Positions 62,952 through 64,000 of a stretch of 64,000 nt of DNA are shown here, one piece after another; the first letter of the stretch is position 1, and each line of letters opens with the position of its first letter. The stretch is from Veillonella montpellierensis DSM 17217 (GTDB lineage: Bacteria > Bacillota > Negativicutes > Veillonellales > Veillonellaceae), in assembly GCF_000426745.1 (NCBI RefSeq), contig NZ_AUFY01000001.1, forward strand, positions 124,001 through 188,000, written 5' to 3'. The notes beneath the pieces were generated by a model. That model was not told where the DNA came from and ran no database searches. It was given only the letters and a program-made list of their open reading frames with translations. A program made the translations under genes and the position numbers.

Positions 62952-64000
62952 CTACTTTTCTAGAGAGAATTTGTTTCCACTGATTCGTAACACAATATAC
63001 CCTAATACACCCGATATAATAGAGCCAATAAAAATACCAATTTTAGATTTTTCTTGGATATCACCTGGCTCAAAGGCTAATAAAGAAACAAATAAGCTCA
63101 TCGTAAATCCTATACCACAAACCAGAGAAATCCCATATACTTGTGGCCAAGTTGTATCCTTAGGCATATCTATTATTTTTGATTTTACTAAAAAGAATAA
63201 TGTTGTAAAAATACCTAATTGTTTACCTAATACTAATCCTAGTGCTACGCCTAACACTACTGGATGTGCTAAATCAGCTATAGAAAATGCATAGAATGAC
63301 ACACCTGCATTAGCGAAGCCAAATAAAGGCGTAATAAAAAAGCTTACCCAATGGCTTAGTGCATGCTCCCACTCGGTGAGTGGAGATATATGACGTCCTT
63401 CCCTTACACCATGCAAAGGAATTGTTAATGCTAAAATAACACCTGCTAATGTGGCATGTAGCCCCGATTGCAATATGCAATACCATAAAGCAATACCTAG
63501 TACTATATAGGGTATTGGTCGCACATAATTTTTCTTATTGCAATATATTAGTAATAATACAATCATTGCGGCTATAAGTAAAAATAAAAACTTAATGCTA
63601 GTCGTGTAAAAAACGGCAATAATAATGATAGCCATTAAATCATCCATAACCGCTAACGCTGTCAAAAATACTTTCATAGCTGGTGGTACTCGTGATCCTA
63701 AAATAGCAACAATACCGATAGCAAAAGCAATATCTGTGGCTGTAGGTATAGCCCAGCCGGGAATAAAGGATTCTGTATGTCCTGCTATTAAGTAGTAAAT
63801 AACCGCTGGTACTGACAAGCCAAAAAATGCAGCAATACCTGGTAATAAACGTTTTGCATTTGTATTTAGTTCGCCAGAAATCATTTCTCGTTTAACTTCT
63901 AGTCCAACAAAGAGAAAGAAAATGGCCATCAACGCATCATTAATCCAAAGTAAAATACTAAGCGGTCCAATTTTCATATCTAATAATGAAAAATATTGTG
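62952..64000 (-). CDS. nhaA: Na+/H+ antiporter NhaA, 5' part cut by window edge
   Basis: The reading frame continues open to position 64000 (..QYFSLLDMKIG), so the start lies beyond the window; the first about 40-50 residues of the usual 390 are missing. About eleven helices remain. LWINDALMAIFFLFVGLEVKRE, the ion-binding ATDIAFAIG (Asp133 equivalent) and ALAVMDDLMAII (Asp163/164 equivalents) and LFGFANAGV are intact. NhaA exchanges sodium for protons at the inner membrane. The C-terminus ends normally at 62952. Confidence 0.96.
   Translation of the reverse strand, partial: QYFSLLDMKIGPLSILLWINDALMAIFFLFVGLEVKREMISGELNTNAKRLLPGIAAFFGLSVPAVIYYLIAGHTESFIPGWAIPTATDIAFAIGIVAILGSRVPPAMKVFLTALAVMDDLMAIIIIAVFYTTSIKFLFLLIAAMIVLLLIYCNKKNYVRPIPYIVLGIALWYCILQSGLHATLAGVILALTIPLHGVREGRHISPLTEWEHALSHWVSFFITPLFGFANAGVSFYAFSIADLAHPVVLGVALGLVLGKQLGIFTTLFFLVKSKIIDMPKDTTWPQVYGISLVCGIGFTMSLFVSLLAFEPGDIQEKSKIGIFIGSIISGVLGYIVLRISGNKFSLEK

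Overview
The window looks like a chromosomal segment of an AT-rich diderm Firmicute (class Negativicutes), most likely Veillonella or a close relative. This is inferred from two things that rarely occur together. One is a Firmicute-type housekeeping order (ylxM-ffh-rpsP-khpA-ylqD-rimM, then trmD) with a glmS ribozyme. The other is an outer-membrane gene set: LPS-heptose synthesis (gmhA-hldE-hldD-gmhB), two family 9 heptosyltransferase-like genes and a secretin. No rRNA, tRNA, CRISPR array, insertion sequence or prophage was seen. Almost everything lies on the minus strand; only five short genes are on the plus strand.

Layout. 1-5.6 kb: end of a type IV pilus/secretin pair, then sugar metabolism (galE, pgi, a second epimerase). 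6-9.7 kb: an RNase H, a YbaK editing protein, an NdpA-like protein and an acyl-CoA-synthetase-like enzyme. 9.8-13.7 kb: a thiolase, then a selenium block (DUF3343, yedF, selD) and DUF951. 13.7-14.7 kb: a 1-kb AT-rich spacer with operator-like palindromes and a possible gene remnant. 14.7-25.9 kb: rubrerythrin, molybdate ABC transporter, AEC carrier, zinc-type ArsR repressor, a DUF2157/GDYXXLXY membrane pair, a universal stress protein and a polar amino-acid ABC transporter. 26.3-36.1 kb: trpS, glmS with its ribozyme, yebC, an RNA methyltransferase, trmD and the SRP/ribosome-maturation operon. 36.2-39 kb: a TrpXYZ-like ABC transporter. 39.1-48.1 kb: a small redox protein, M18 aminopeptidase, DEDDh exonuclease and the complete ADP-heptose pathway with two glycosyltransferases. 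48.2-54.6 kb: nrdR, pyruvate carboxylase, a membrane protein and a second M18 aminopeptidase. 55-64 kb: Mrp ATPase, PLP aminotransferase, TVP38 protein, FlK-like thioesterase, ilvE, a second AEC carrier, rpsO, a 3D-domain wall protein and the 5'-truncated nhaA.

How the genes fit together. The heptose block makes and transfers the inner-core LPS sugar; galE, pgi and glmS feed envelope precursors. Pyruvate carboxylase, ilvE, the amino-acid transporters and the peptidases suit a fermenter of organic and amino acids. Rubrerythrin with a PerR-like box, the SelD/YedF group and molybdate uptake suit an anaerobe using selenium and molybdenum enzymes.

The most interesting material is non-coding. It includes a clear glmS ribozyme; a perfect 20-bp palindrome just downstream of a near-consensus promoter for the SRP/ribosome operon; a second 20-bp palindrome shared at 18 of 20 positions by two distant sites; a perfect 26-bp palindrome upstream of pyruvate carboxylase; hairpins directly after the binding-protein gene in two ABC operons; and a small-RNA-like element with repeated motifs near 61.2 kb. 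No fully new multi-gene system could be supported. The acyl-CoA synthetase/thiolase pair and the SelD/YedF/DUF3343 group are the least understood gene neighbourhoods.
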